A DNA stretch of 43,038 bases from an uncultured Pedobacter sp. Its GTDB lineage: Bacteria; Bacteroidota; Bacteroidia; Sphingobacteriales; Sphingobacteriaceae. A program made the position numbers and the translations under genes. Below the pieces are notes generated by a model. The model did no database searches. It was not told the DNA's origin and was given only the letters and a program-made list of their open reading frames with translations. The stretch covers positions 1 to 43,038 of the forward strand of contig CALLKE010000139.1 of assembly GCA_938008555.1 (NCBI GenBank). Reading direction: 5' to 3'. Below are positions 18,556-26,626 of this stretch, one piece after another (positions within the stretch are counted from its first letter, which is position 1; each line of letters begins with the position of its first letter).

Positions 18556-19776
18556 ATCTTCTCTCAGATTTTGAGTGTGTTGAATACTGAGTCGAGAGGA
18601 GATGAACGAAGCCAGTACGGATATAGAAGTAACAGTTGTTAAAACGAGTATGAAATCAGATCCCTTTAATGCAATCGGATATGCTTCCACAAGAAAACTT
18701 CCTGTATTCATCTTGATCAAGCCATAATGTTGTTGCAGCAAACAGATGAGAAGGGCAGTGAGCATGCCCAGCATGCAACCGATCATCGTAATCATCATTC
18801 CTTCGATAAAAAATATCCTTTGGATTAGCGCCCTACTTGCACCCAAGCTGCTTAAAATGGCAATGTCCTTTCGTTTATCAATCACGAGCATGGTTAATGA
18901 ACCAATGATGTTAAAAATGGCAATGATCAGTACAAATGTTAAAATCAGGTAAACGGCCCATTTTTCCGAATTTATTATTTTATATAAAAGCTGATTTTGT
19001 TGTGCACGATTTTTGACTTGGAAATTTTTACCCAACTTTTCTGTTATTTCTTTTTGAAAATCATCAATCGAAACATCTTGATTTAGATTAAGCTCAATAG
19101 CCGAAACCTGTTTTTGTTCGCCAAGTAAATCGCGGGCAAAATCAAGTGGAACGAGTATCATATCGTCAAAATGTTGTTGAGGCTCAAATACCGCAATAGG
19201 ATGGATGGCTTGGGTACTAAACTCTGAGCTGGGATCTGCCGAATTGGAGATGCCTTTATTAGGAGAATAGATGTCAATATTCTGAAAGTCATTCTTAATA
19301 TTGACCGATAGGCGATTTTGTAGGTCAGAGCCGATCAATGCAAAACTGATTCCATGATCTTTCAATATCAGCTGACCTTCTTGTAAGATATGATCCAATT
19401 GTTTGCCTTTGAAATAGCCATCGCTTACTCCTTTGATCAGACCAATGCATTGTGCATTTCCATAACGCAGTAATACTTTTTCTTGCAATACCTCGGTGTA
19501 GTTGATAATGCGAGAATCATTTTTTAATGTATGGAAATAGCGGCTCGTAGGATCGAATGTTTTGCCTGTGAGCGGCTCTATTCGAAGCTCGGATGAGAAT
19601 TTATTGTACAAAGAGAGAGCCAAATCTCCAAACCCATTGAAAGCCGAGAGAAGAATAATCAATGCAGCACTTCCTACCAATACTCCTAGCATAGAAATGC
19701 CAGATATCATATGGATCGCATTGACTGATTTTTTTGAGAACAAATATCTCTTGGCAATGAAGAATGGCAGGTTCAA
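18550..19776 (-). CDS. FtsX-family ABC permease, LolC/LolE-like lipoprotein-releasing subunit
   Basis: The 408-residue inner-membrane protein starts FFIAKRYLFSKKSVNAIHMISGISMLGVLVGSAALIILLSAFNGF, which is the first helix pattern of LolC/LolE. A large periplasmic MacB-PCD-like domain (about residues 50-260) follows, then three more helices (VYLILTFVLIIAIFNIIGSLTMLVI, MMITMIGCMLGMLTALLICLL, FILVLTTVTSISVLASFIS). RKDIAILSSLGASRALIQRIFFIEG is the conserved cytoplasmic coupling segment that touches the ATPase. The partner ATPase LolD is not in the window. The usual role is moving lipoproteins from the inner membrane towards the outer membrane. Confidence 0.9.
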   Translation of the reverse strand: MNLPFFIAKRYLFSKKSVNAIHMISGISMLGVLVGSAALIILLSAFNGFGDLALSLYNKFSSELRIEPLTGKTFDPTSRYFHTLKNDSRIINYTEVLQEKVLLRYGNAQCIGLIKGVSDGYFKGKQLDHILQEGQLILKDHGISFALIGSDLQNRLSVNIKNDFQNIDIYSPNKGISNSADPSSEFSTQAIHPIAVFEPQQHFDDMILVPLDFARDLLGEQKQVSAIELNLNQDVSIDDFQKEITEKLGKNFQVKNRAQQNQLLYKIINSEKWAVYLILTFVLIIAIFNIIGSLTMLVIDKRKDIAILSSLGASRALIQRIFFIEGMMITMIGCMLGMLTALLICLLQQHYGLIKMNTGSFLVEAYPIALKGSDFILVLTTVTSISVLASFISSRLSIQHTQNLREDL

Positions 19777-19856
19777 CTTGACTTGTTTTATCGTTGTGCT
19801 TATGCTACTTGTGTTTCAGAGATCATTATGTTAAGATCTTGGTTCAGATGTTTTGT

Positions 19857-20510
19857 TCAATTTCTTATTAGCTCTGTTAAGTAGGGGTTATTTCGTTTTT
19901 CGAAGCCGATTGAAGTTGATTGACCATGCCCTGGATAAACTATACAATCTTCGGGTAGAACAAATAATTGGGTTTGTATGCTTCTTTTTAGTTGATCGAA
20001 ATCCCCGCCAGGCAAATCTGTACGACCGATACTCATGTGAAATAAGACATCGCCACCAACTAAAAAATTATCTAATTGGCTATAAAAGCAGATATGTGCA
20101 GGTGAATGTCCAGGAACGAATCGTACTTCTAGTTGGCTATTCCCAAATGAAATGATATCATTCTCTTTTAAAAACTGCTCTGGAATAGGTGATGGGTCAT
20201 ATTGGAAACCCATTTGTGGAGCATATGAAACAACAGCTGCAAGCAATGGTAATTCACCCTCGTGAAATTGTGGTAGCAAGCCATACGTCTCATATACAAA
20301 CTTATTGCCTAACACATGGTCGATATGACAATGTGTATTGAGTAATAGCACAGGCTTTAGCTTGTGTTCTCCGATGAATTTTAGAATACGATCTTGTTCT
20401 TCGCGGCCATACATGCCGGGGTCAATAATGATGCACTCTCCTGTGTTGTCATATAAGAGGTACGTATTTTCCTGGTAAGGATTAAAGGTGAATGTTTGTA
20501 CGTGAATCAT
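19857..20510 (-). CDS. MBL-fold metallo-hydrolase (glyoxalase II-like)
   Basis: The 217-residue protein carries the metal-binding signature THCHIDHVLG with H60, H62, D64 and H65, then further ligands in VPGHSPAHICFY and in the last GHGQSTSIGFEKRNNP. The GGDVLFHMSIGRTDLPGGD block is characteristic of the glyoxalase II/YcbL-type subgroup. It probably hydrolyses a thioester such as S-lactoyl-thiol, but the substrate cannot be told from sequence. Cytoplasmic. It lies between a carboxypeptidase-regulatory-like protein and the permease gene on the same strand. Confidence 0.92.
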   Translation of the reverse strand: MIHVQTFTFNPYQENTYLLYDNTGECIIIDPGMYGREEQDRILKFIGEHKLKPVLLLNTHCHIDHVLGNKFVYETYGLLPQFHEGELPLLAAVVSYAPQMGFQYDPSPIPEQFLKENDIISFGNSQLEVRFVPGHSPAHICFYSQLDNFLVGGDVLFHMSIGRTDLPGGDFDQLKRSIQTQLFVLPEDCIVYPGHGQSTSIGFEKRNNPYLTELIRN

Positions 20511-20620
20511 TACACAAAAATAATTTTTAGGTCTAAAATAGTGAGAGCGAAGATTTCAGGAAATGTCTAACACAGTGGTATACGATTCTTTTTGCTCTGG
20601 GATAAGGTAGTAGAATACTT

Positions 20621-21259
20621 TTAGTTTTTACTGCGATTTTTATCTCCTTTAAAGATTTGCTCCAGAAAGCTCTTCCATGCAAACGGATTGAGCAAAGGGT
20701 TTGCATCTCGTTCGTTGATGTTTTGATTGGTTAAGCCCCTATGATTGTCTTGGAAATAAAACTCTTGCATTTCTAGCCCATCTCTTGGTAATGTGGTGTA
20801 GGGAGCAGATAGATTTCGCCGTGCTAGATTCTTTTTAGCAATTTCTAGATCACCATCTGCAACTTTCATGGTCATAAACTCTCTTTTGAACTCATCTAGG
20901 CTAGCCCATGGGTATACTTTTACTGTTGGAAGATTAATCACAAGCTGTTCCATCTTGAGCATAATCGTATAGCGCTGGTCAGGGAGATTTCTTGGGATGA
21001 TTACAGTGATTGGTCTATACCCAACAGCGGTGAAGACTAATGTGTCATTTTCATAAACAACAAAAGAAAAATACCCTTTATAATTGGCAACATGTGTTTG
21101 ACGGGATGCCGATTTATTAGTAATCGTTACATAAGGCACGAAGTTAGTGCTATCAGAAGTGGTGATAATTCCAGAAAACTGGGCTAACCTTTTGTCCTGT
21201 GCTTCAGATATTCCATATGTGAAGCACAGCAGAAGTACGATGAGTGAGCCTATACGCAT
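20621..21259 (-). CDS. Exported protein with carboxypeptidase regulatory-like domain
   Basis: The 212-residue protein has a signal peptide (IGSLIVLLLCFTYGISEAQ). Residues about 28-110 form a CarboxypepD_reg-like (transthyretin-type) domain: FSGIITTSDSTNFVPYVTITNK, YKGYFSFVVYENDTLVFTAVGYRPITV. The C-terminal part is helical and charged, with YPWASLDEFKREFMTM and LPRDGLEMQEFYFQDNHRG, and is found in small Bacteroidota periplasmic proteins. Unlike TonB-dependent receptors with this domain it has no beta-barrel. Function is unknown; the fold suggests a binding or scaffolding role in the envelope. Confidence 0.85.
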   Translation of the reverse strand: MRIGSLIVLLLCFTYGISEAQDKRLAQFSGIITTSDSTNFVPYVTITNKSASRQTHVANYKGYFSFVVYENDTLVFTAVGYRPITVIIPRNLPDQRYTIMLKMEQLVINLPTVKVYPWASLDEFKREFMTMKVADGDLEIAKKNLARRNLSAPYTTLPRDGLEMQEFYFQDNHRGLTNQNINERDANPLLNPFAWKSFLEQIFKGDKNRSKN

Positions 21260-21327
21260 AATCCAAGGATATCAAAATGTAATATAGGGCGAGTTCGTTG
21301 TATTGAACGTGTATTAGTTTTACAACA

Positions 21328-21603
21328 TTAAGCGCGCTCAGGCATCATGTCAGCGGGGGTGCCTGCATTAGTAAAATTGACGGCTTCAACATGTGTAATC
21401 TCAGGTACGGCTTTTTTTATTGCCTGTTCAATTCCTGCCTTCAGAGTCATGACACTCATTGGGCATGATTCACATGACCCTAATAGTCGAAGACGAACAA
21501 CATGTTCTGGTGTTATCTCTTCAATAGTAACATTTCCACCATCCGTTTCCAGATATGGACGAATCGTGTCTAATGCATTTTCTACTTTCTCCAACAACTT
21601 CAT
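21328..21603 (-). CDS. NifU C-terminal-domain (NfuA-type) Fe-S scaffold protein
   Basis: The 91-residue protein is a single Nfu domain. It has LDTIRPYLETDGGNVTIEEI followed by LLGSCESCPMSVMTLKAGIEQAI, in which C44 and C47 (CxxC) bind the bridging 4Fe-4S cluster in a dimer. Such proteins carry Fe-S clusters to target apoproteins. It lies 30 bp downstream of mrp, another Fe-S carrier, so the two probably form an operon, which fits their shared job. The tail (ITHVEAVNFTN) is usual for Bacteroidota members. Confidence 0.95.
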   Translation of the reverse strand: MKLLEKVENALDTIRPYLETDGGNVTIEEITPEHVVRLRLLGSCESCPMSVMTLKAGIEQAIKKAVPEITHVEAVNFTNAGTPADMMPERA

Positions 21604-21621
21604 AATGCGGTGTTATATATA

Positions 21622-21629
21622 CAAAGGTA
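21622..21629 (-). promoter_or_regulatory. Candidate internal -7 promoter element before the Nfu gene
   Basis: On the minus strand TACCTTTG matches TAnnTTTG within the 30-bp gap between mrp and the Nfu gene, 18 bp before its start. It may give a separate transcript of the Fe-S scaffold. No -33 element is clear. Confidence 0.35.
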
Positions 21630-21633
21630 CCAA

Positions 21634-22695
21634 TTATTTTTTTGCATTGCGGATCGCAATTTGTTGTGCTACTTGTTCTGCGATCTCTATAAACACTTTT
21701 TCTGTGATACTTTCATTTTGTAAGATGATAGGGTTTCCCTCATCACCAGAGTCACTAATACTTTTCATGAGAGGTATTTCTCCTAAGAATGGCACATTGA
21801 GCTGTTGGGCTAAAAGCTTGCCACCGTCTTTACCAAAAATGTAATATTGATTATTGGGAAGCTCAAGTGGTGTGAAATAGGCCATGTTTTCAACTATACC
21901 CAATATCGGAACATGAATGCTATCCATCAGAAACATACCAACCCCCTTGCGTGTATCTGCTAAAGCCACATTTTGTGGTGTAGTGACGATGACAGCCCCA
22001 CTGATTGGAAAGGATTGAGCAATTGTGATATGTATATCACCCGTACCTGGTGGCAGATCAACTACCAAATAATCTAGTTCACCCCAATTAGCATCATTAA
22101 ATAATTGTTTAACAGCATTTGACGCCATTGGCCCACGCCACGGCACGGGTTGATTGGGATCAGTAAAAAAACCAATGGATAGTAGTTTGATGCCATACTT
22201 CTCAAGAGGTTCTATTTCCATTTTACCCTCCTTTGTCTCCGTCGTTTTCGGACGTTCTCCTTGTAGACCAAACATGATGGGAATGGATGGACCATAAATG
22301 TCGGCATCAATCAAACCAACTTTAGCCCCTTTCTTGGCAAGACTTAGTGCCAGATTTGCTGACACAGTTGATTTTCCTACACCTCCTTTTCCTGAGGCTA
22401 TCAGAATAATATTCTTAATTGTAGATAAGCTATTATTTACTTGTGTAGTCACACGAGAAGTCATGTTGATTGACAACTCAATATCTTTGCTTACAAAATG
22501 TGTAATTGCATTTCGGCAAGCATTTTCTAATATGGTCTTCATTGGGCAGGCTGGAGTTGTTAGTACAACTGAAAAGCTAACCTTATTGCCCTGTATTTGT
22601 AAATCTTCAATCATATTTAATGTAACAAGATCTTTTTTTAGATCTGGATCTTCTACATTTCGTAGGGCATCGAGGATGTGTTCTTTGGTGATCAT
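21634..22695 (-). CDS. mrp: Mrp/ApbC-type Fe-S cluster carrier ATPase
   Basis: The 353-residue protein has an N-terminal MIP18/DUF59 domain (residues 1-85; LRNVEDPDLKKDLVTLNMI, TTPACPMK) and a P-loop domain with the deviant Walker A SGKGGVGKST at 101-110, the ADIYGPSIP block, and LVVDLPPGTGDIHI. Such proteins hold and pass Fe-S clusters and are cytoplasmic. The usual CxxC of ApbC/Mrp after the VENMxYF strand is replaced by TPLELPNNQYYIFG, a form I know from Bacteroidota homologues. The only clustered cysteines left are in the DUF59 domain and one later Cys (C60). It is the first gene of a probable mrp-nfu operon. Confidence 0.95.
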   Translation of the reverse strand: MITKEHILDALRNVEDPDLKKDLVTLNMIEDLQIQGNKVSFSVVLTTPACPMKTILENACRNAITHFVSKDIELSINMTSRVTTQVNNSLSTIKNIILIASGKGGVGKSTVSANLALSLAKKGAKVGLIDADIYGPSIPIMFGLQGERPKTTETKEGKMEIEPLEKYGIKLLSIGFFTDPNQPVPWRGPMASNAVKQLFNDANWGELDYLVVDLPPGTGDIHITIAQSFPISGAVIVTTPQNVALADTRKGVGMFLMDSIHVPILGIVENMAYFTPLELPNNQYYIFGKDGGKLLAQQLNVPFLGEIPLMKSISDSGDEGNPIILQNESITEKVFIEIAEQVAQQIAIRNAKK

Positions 22696-22724
22696 GCCTT
22701 TAAATTTTATATTAAAATGATTTA

Positions 22725-22732
22725 CAAAGCTA
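22725..22732 (-). promoter_or_regulatory. Candidate mrp -7 promoter element (TAGCTTTG)
   Basis: On the minus strand TAGCTTTG matches TAnnTTTG and lies 29 bp before the mrp start. The rest of the 292-bp gap up to the TPR gene is A/T-rich, with no other coding signal that I could support. Confidence 0.4.
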
Positions 22733-22987
22733 AGTACAAATTTATTTCCTGTGTATAAATCAATTCCTAGTTATATATGAAATAACCATGAGCGAAGGTG
22801 TAATTGTTCATTATTGTATAATGATGAGATGTGATTATTTCTTCATAGAGCAGGTGTGCAGAGAAGATTTAATGAGAGGTAGAGCGTGTTTTAAAATAAT
22901 AAAATATGATAAATGTATTTTTTATTCTATATTCACACGAAATGGGGCGGTATTTGCAAATAAATATTATTGCAATTGTTTTTTAGG

Positions 22988-24394
22988 ATGGAAGAAGATT
23001 TTGAATTTGATTTTTCCGAAGATCCAAGATTTTCGGTAGAGCGATACGAAGAGATGATCCGTAACAAAGATCAGTACTTCTTTGATTCGCAGGCTTTTGA
23101 AAATATTGTAGATTATTACATCGAAAAGAATGATCCAATAAAAGCACTCCAAGTAGTGGAACATGCAGTTGCTCAGCATCCCTTTGCAGCTACTTTTTTT
23201 ATTAAGCAGGCTCAGCTTTTTTTGATGACAAATCAAATTGATCAAGCCTTTGATTCCTTAAGCAAGGCAGAAATTCTAGAGCCATCAGAGCCTGATGTTT
23301 ACAGCATTAAGGGAACCATATTTGAGAGCTTGGAGCGTTACCAAGACGCCCTCGATAATTATGAAAAAGCATTGGGCCTTGCAGAACACACAGATGATAT
23401 ATTATTACATATAGCAGGAGTACATCAGAGCTTGAATGATTACGAAACAGCTGTTGTTTATCTAAAGCTCTGTTTGCAACAAAATATGGAAAACCATGAT
23501 GCGTTATATGAATTAGCTTTTTGCTATGATATACTCGATAAACAGGATGAAAGCATTCAGTTTTATACACAGTATATAGATAATGAACCCTATTCGTATG
23601 CAGCTTGGTATAATCTAGGGAATGCTTATAACAAGATGTTATTCTATGAGAAAGCTATTGATGCTTACGATTATGCGATTCTGATCAAGGATAATTTTGC
23701 TTCTGCTTACTTTAATAAAGGGAATGTTCTGGTGCATCTGGAGCGCTATAGCGAAGCAATTGATGTGTACAAACATACGTTCGAGTATGAGCCACCAAAT
23801 GCTGATACCTATTGTGCAATAGGCGAGTGTTATGAAAAATTAGAACAAATGGATGAGGCTCGATCATACTATAAAAAGTCGGTTAAACTTGACCCTCAGC
23901 AGTCGGATGCTTGGTTTGGTATTGGTGTAACCCTAGACTTTGAGGATCGTTACTTTGAATCGTTACATTATTATAAGAAGGCGCTGGAGTTAGATGATAA
24001 AAGCCCTGATTATTGGTTTGCCATTGCAGATGCACAATATAAACTAAACCAATTAGAAGAGTCTGAGAAGGCGTATGAAAAGGTAGTGGAGCTAAATCCA
24101 TCAGATATAGAAGCTTGGCTTGATTACTCATCTATATTGTTTGAGCAAGAGAAATTGCAGATAGCAATAGAAATCATGTCTGAAGCAATAAAAGTGAATC
24201 CAGATGCGGCCGAACTATACTATCGAATGGTAGCCTATCTCTTTGCTGATGGACAACACCATGAAGCACTTACTTTTCTGGAGGCTGCTTTAAGTACTGA
24301 CCCAGAAAAGTATCATATATTATTCGAGTACCTCCCTCATTTACATGATAATAAAATTATCGTCGATGTTATTAATCGCTATACGAGCGAGTAG
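22988..24394 (+). CDS. Tetratricopeptide repeat protein
   Basis: The ATG at 22988 (MEEDFEFDF) is preferred over a TTG six codons earlier, giving 468 residues. After a short acidic N-terminus the chain is made of about 11-12 TPR units of 34 residues, with the W/Y-x2-L/I-G and A-x3-Y/F-x-x-A pattern: YSIKGTIFESLERYQDALDNYEKAL, AWYNLGNAYNKMLFYEKAIDAYDYAI and AYFNKGNVLVHLERYSEAIDVY are clear examples. There is no signal peptide or membrane helix. TPR stacks bind other proteins, but no partner is known. It is 63 bp upstream of comA on the same strand; the only feature in the gap is a run of seven C. The two genes may be cotranscribed. Confidence 0.88.
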   Translation: MEEDFEFDFSEDPRFSVERYEEMIRNKDQYFFDSQAFENIVDYYIEKNDPIKALQVVEHAVAQHPFAATFFIKQAQLFLMTNQIDQAFDSLSKAEILEPSEPDVYSIKGTIFESLERYQDALDNYEKALGLAEHTDDILLHIAGVHQSLNDYETAVVYLKLCLQQNMENHDALYELAFCYDILDKQDESIQFYTQYIDNEPYSYAAWYNLGNAYNKMLFYEKAIDAYDYAILIKDNFASAYFNKGNVLVHLERYSEAIDVYKHTFEYEPPNADTYCAIGECYEKLEQMDEARSYYKKSVKLDPQQSDAWFGIGVTLDFEDRYFESLHYYKKALELDDKSPDYWFAIADAQYKLNQLEESEKAYEKVVELNPSDIEAWLDYSSILFEQEKLQIAIEIMSEAIKVNPDAAELYYRMVAYLFADGQHHEALTFLEAALSTDPEKYHILFEYLPHLHDNKIIVDVINRYTSE

Positions 24395-24457
24395 TTCCCC
24401 CCCTATATAAAATGATTGAAGTTTTTTTGGCTTAGATTTTTTTCTGAGATTTGCGCG

Positions 24458-25225
24458 ATGAACTATATATTAAAAAATATTCCAGAACGAACGCTAAAGC
24501 CTCGTGAAAGCGGCTTAACGATGGTTATGGATAAAGGTCTTAGTGTTCGTGAAATCGAAAATTTTTTAGAAGTTGCTGGACCACATACAGATATTGTGAA
24601 ATTAGGGTGGGCTACATCCTATGTTACTCCGAATCTTCGGGATAAGTTGAAAGTTTATCGAGATGCAGGTGTTCCAACTTATTTTGGTGGCACGCTGTTT
24701 GAAGCTTTTGTAATACGTAAACAGTTTGATGACTACCGCCGAGTATTAGACCAATATGGGATGGAATATGCGGAGGTTTCAGATGGTTCAATAACGATTC
24801 CTCATGAAGAGAAGTGTGAGTATATCCGTAAGTTGAGAGATCAAGTAACGGTTATATCGGAGGTTGGATCAAAAGATTCAGCAAAGATTTTGGCCCCTTA
24901 CAAGTGGATTAATTTAATGAAAGCAGAAATAGATGCTGGTTCATGGAAAGTAATTGCAGAGGCTCGGGAAAGTGGGAATGTGGGTATTTATCGTGACTCT
25001 GGAGAAGTACGCCAGGGACTTGTAGATGAAATATTAACTCAAATACCCCAAGAGTCAATTATCTGGGAAGCGCCTCAAAAAGCTCAGCAGGTATGGTTTA
25101 TTAAACTGATTGGTTCGAATATTAATTTAGGGAATATTGCTCCAGCAGATGTTATTCCCGTGGAAACCCTCCGTTTAGGCTTACGTGGTGATACTTTTGA
25201 TCATTTTCTTGACCAGAAAAATTAA
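24458..25225 (+). CDS. comA: Phosphosulfolactate synthase
   Basis: ComA joins sulfite to phosphoenolpyruvate to form (2R)-3-phosphosulfolactate. The ATG at 24458 (MNYILKNIPERTLKPRESG, 255 residues) is chosen over an upstream TTG. The family motifs are GLTMVMDKGLSVREIENFLEVAGPHTDIVKLGWATSYV, YFGGTLFEAFVIRKQFDDYRR, YAEVSDGSITI, VISEVGSKD and the last GLRGDTFDHFL. In methanogens this is the first step of coenzyme M synthesis; in Bacteroidota and Bacillus-like bacteria it serves other sulfonate products. No other sulfolactate gene is near. It is followed by a strong terminator. Confidence 0.92.
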   Translation: MNYILKNIPERTLKPRESGLTMVMDKGLSVREIENFLEVAGPHTDIVKLGWATSYVTPNLRDKLKVYRDAGVPTYFGGTLFEAFVIRKQFDDYRRVLDQYGMEYAEVSDGSITIPHEEKCEYIRKLRDQVTVISEVGSKDSAKILAPYKWINLMKAEIDAGSWKVIAEARESGNVGIYRDSGEVRQGLVDEILTQIPQESIIWEAPQKAQQVWFIKLIGSNINLGNIAPADVIPVETLRLGLRGDTFDHFLDQKN

Positions 25226-25248
25226 GATAGTCTAGTATTATAACATCA

Positions 25249-25281
25249 AAAAAATGGCCACAGTTTTCTGGGCCATTTTTT
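25249..25281. terminator. Bidirectional intrinsic terminator, comA / tryptophan dioxygenase
   Basis: aaaaaatggcc (25249-25259) pairs with ggccatttttt (25271-25281); the inner cag/ctg lengthens the stem past one bulged base and leaves a TTTT loop. With A and T tracts on both sides it can end the convergent comA and dioxygenase transcripts. Confidence 0.88.
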
Positions 25282-25298
25282 AAACTCATCTTTTATAG

Positions 25299-26360
25299 TT
25301 AAGTGAGATCACTGGGATAAAAACCGTATCCTAATTTTTGTGCTAGATCTTGGGGAAGTGATGGTAGTTTCTGCCTCTTTATTAAGAAACTGTTTAATTG
25401 AGCCAGCTCACTGAAGATATAGTGTTTATCTATCGCTCCTTTTAAATAACCAGCTCCATTACTACCACCAGTGCCCATTCTTGAGCCAATTGTTCGGCGT
25501 ACCATGTTGAGATGCCTATATCGCCATAAACTTAATTGATGATCAATCTCAAGCAAAACATTGAGTAGTTGAAATGGCAATTCTAACATTGGATATCCAC
25601 GATAAAGCATAATGAATAATGCCGAACGACAAGCTTTAGGACTGAGTTGTCTTTCTGAGGCCTCATGAGTAGCTGAGAATACTGTTTTAAAGGATTCGAT
25701 ATTGTTTTTTTCTGCTGGTGATAAATTACTGGTATAAATATGTTCATAGTCTGCCCAGAAAGGGTGAGGAGTCTTTTCCCCGGAGATAGATTGATAATTC
25801 ACCCAATAATTGCCCGTGTCAAAGAAAGGCATCCTTTCTAGCCATGTATTGACTAACTCGACTATCGATTTCTCTTTTTCTACATTTTTAATGAGTTCAA
25901 TATGCAGTGGCTGTAATTGAGATATATAATACTCTTGTCCATAACGATGCGCATATTTGAGCCCCAATTTTGCCTCTAGCACTTTAAACTGCCAGCTTTG
26001 AAAACCAGATGAAGGAGTTAGGAGATCTCTAAAATCGAGGAAATCCATCGGAGTCATGGTTTCCATCACATCAATTTGGTGTACCAGTATTTCTAATATA
26101 GAAACTACTCGACTTAAGCGATGAACAATGGTTTGTAGTTCGGGAGAGTTATCATTGAGAGTAGGTTTACGCATAATCTCTATTACAGAGTCTACTTCAA
26201 CTAGTATTTGTTTGAACCATAGCTCATATGTTTGATGTATGACGATGAACATCATTTCATCATGTGCTACCACTGACCCTGATTTAGAACTTTCGAGCTC
26301 TTGTGCTTCCAATAATGTGTCGAGTTGTAAATAGTCGTTGTAATAGAGATCTTTTTTCAT
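25299..26360 (-). CDS. kynA: Tryptophan 2,3-dioxygenase
   Basis: The heme enzyme opens the indole ring of L-tryptophan to N-formylkynurenine, the first step of the kynurenine pathway. The ATG at 26360 (MKKDLYYNDYLQLDTLL, 353 residues) matches the family start; an in-frame ATG at 26387 would add nine residues. The conserved blocks are FIVIHQTYELWFKQIL (substrate His), FRDLLTPSSGFQSWQFKVLE (substrate Arg), LWRYRHLNMVRRTIGSRMGTGGSNGAGYL, which holds the proximal heme His and the Thr of the active site. None of the later pathway genes (kynB, kynU) is in the window. It is third after homogentisate dioxygenase and HPPD on the same strand, though a 266-bp gap separates it from HPPD. Confidence 0.96.
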   Translation of the reverse strand: MKKDLYYNDYLQLDTLLEAQELESSKSGSVVAHDEMMFIVIHQTYELWFKQILVEVDSVIEIMRKPTLNDNSPELQTIVHRLSRVVSILEILVHQIDVMETMTPMDFLDFRDLLTPSSGFQSWQFKVLEAKLGLKYAHRYGQEYYISQLQPLHIELIKNVEKEKSIVELVNTWLERMPFFDTGNYWVNYQSISGEKTPHPFWADYEHIYTSNLSPAEKNNIESFKTVFSATHEASERQLSPKACRSALFIMLYRGYPMLELPFQLLNVLLEIDHQLSLWRYRHLNMVRRTIGSRMGTGGSNGAGYLKGAIDKHYIFSELAQLNSFLIKRQKLPSLPQDLAQKLGYGFYPSDLT

Positions 26361-26430
26361 GTGTTTAATTGATTTTTTAAAGGTCATGAAGCTATTAAGC
26401 TAATTAATCATTTGGGGTTTGTATGCAGCA

Positions 26431-26525
26431 GCTTATGATGGTTTCGTATGTAAATTTTAGTAGCAGTGAGGGCTTCATAAGCCATTATTTATCAGTGAGA
26501 ATACTAGCTTATGATCGTTTCATAT
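26431..26525. repeat. Two imperfect 19-bp direct repeats upstream of the tryptophan dioxygenase
   Basis: GCTTATGATGGTTTCGTAT (26431-26449) and GCTTATGATCGTTTCATAT (26507-26525) match at 17 of 19 positions and start 76 bp apart, about 7 helical turns. A small hairpin (ggcttcataagcc, 26471-26483) lies between them. They fall in the leader or promoter region of the dioxygenase gene, so a binding site for a regulator is possible. This is inference. Confidence 0.55.
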
Positions 26526-26557
26526 TTTGTATTCTGTGTTTTAGAAATATGGGTAGA

Positions 26558-26601
26558 TGGGTAAATCCATTTCACAAGCTATTGATTCATGGATTTACCT
26601 A
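26558..26601. terminator. Inverted repeat after the HPPD gene
   Basis: gtaaatccat (26561-26570) and atggatttac (26589-26598) form a perfect 10-bp stem that extends to 13 pairs with one G-T, around an 18-nt loop. It lies 26 bp past the HPPD stop. No T tract follows on the minus strand, so it may act as an mRNA end hairpin. Confidence 0.5.
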
Positions 26602-26626
26602 GTATGTAGTATGGATTTTGTACGTT

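Noticed and set aside
22788..23039. Plus-strand 83-codon frame upstream of the TPR gene
   Set aside because: It overlaps the TPR start in another frame and has no recognisable feature.
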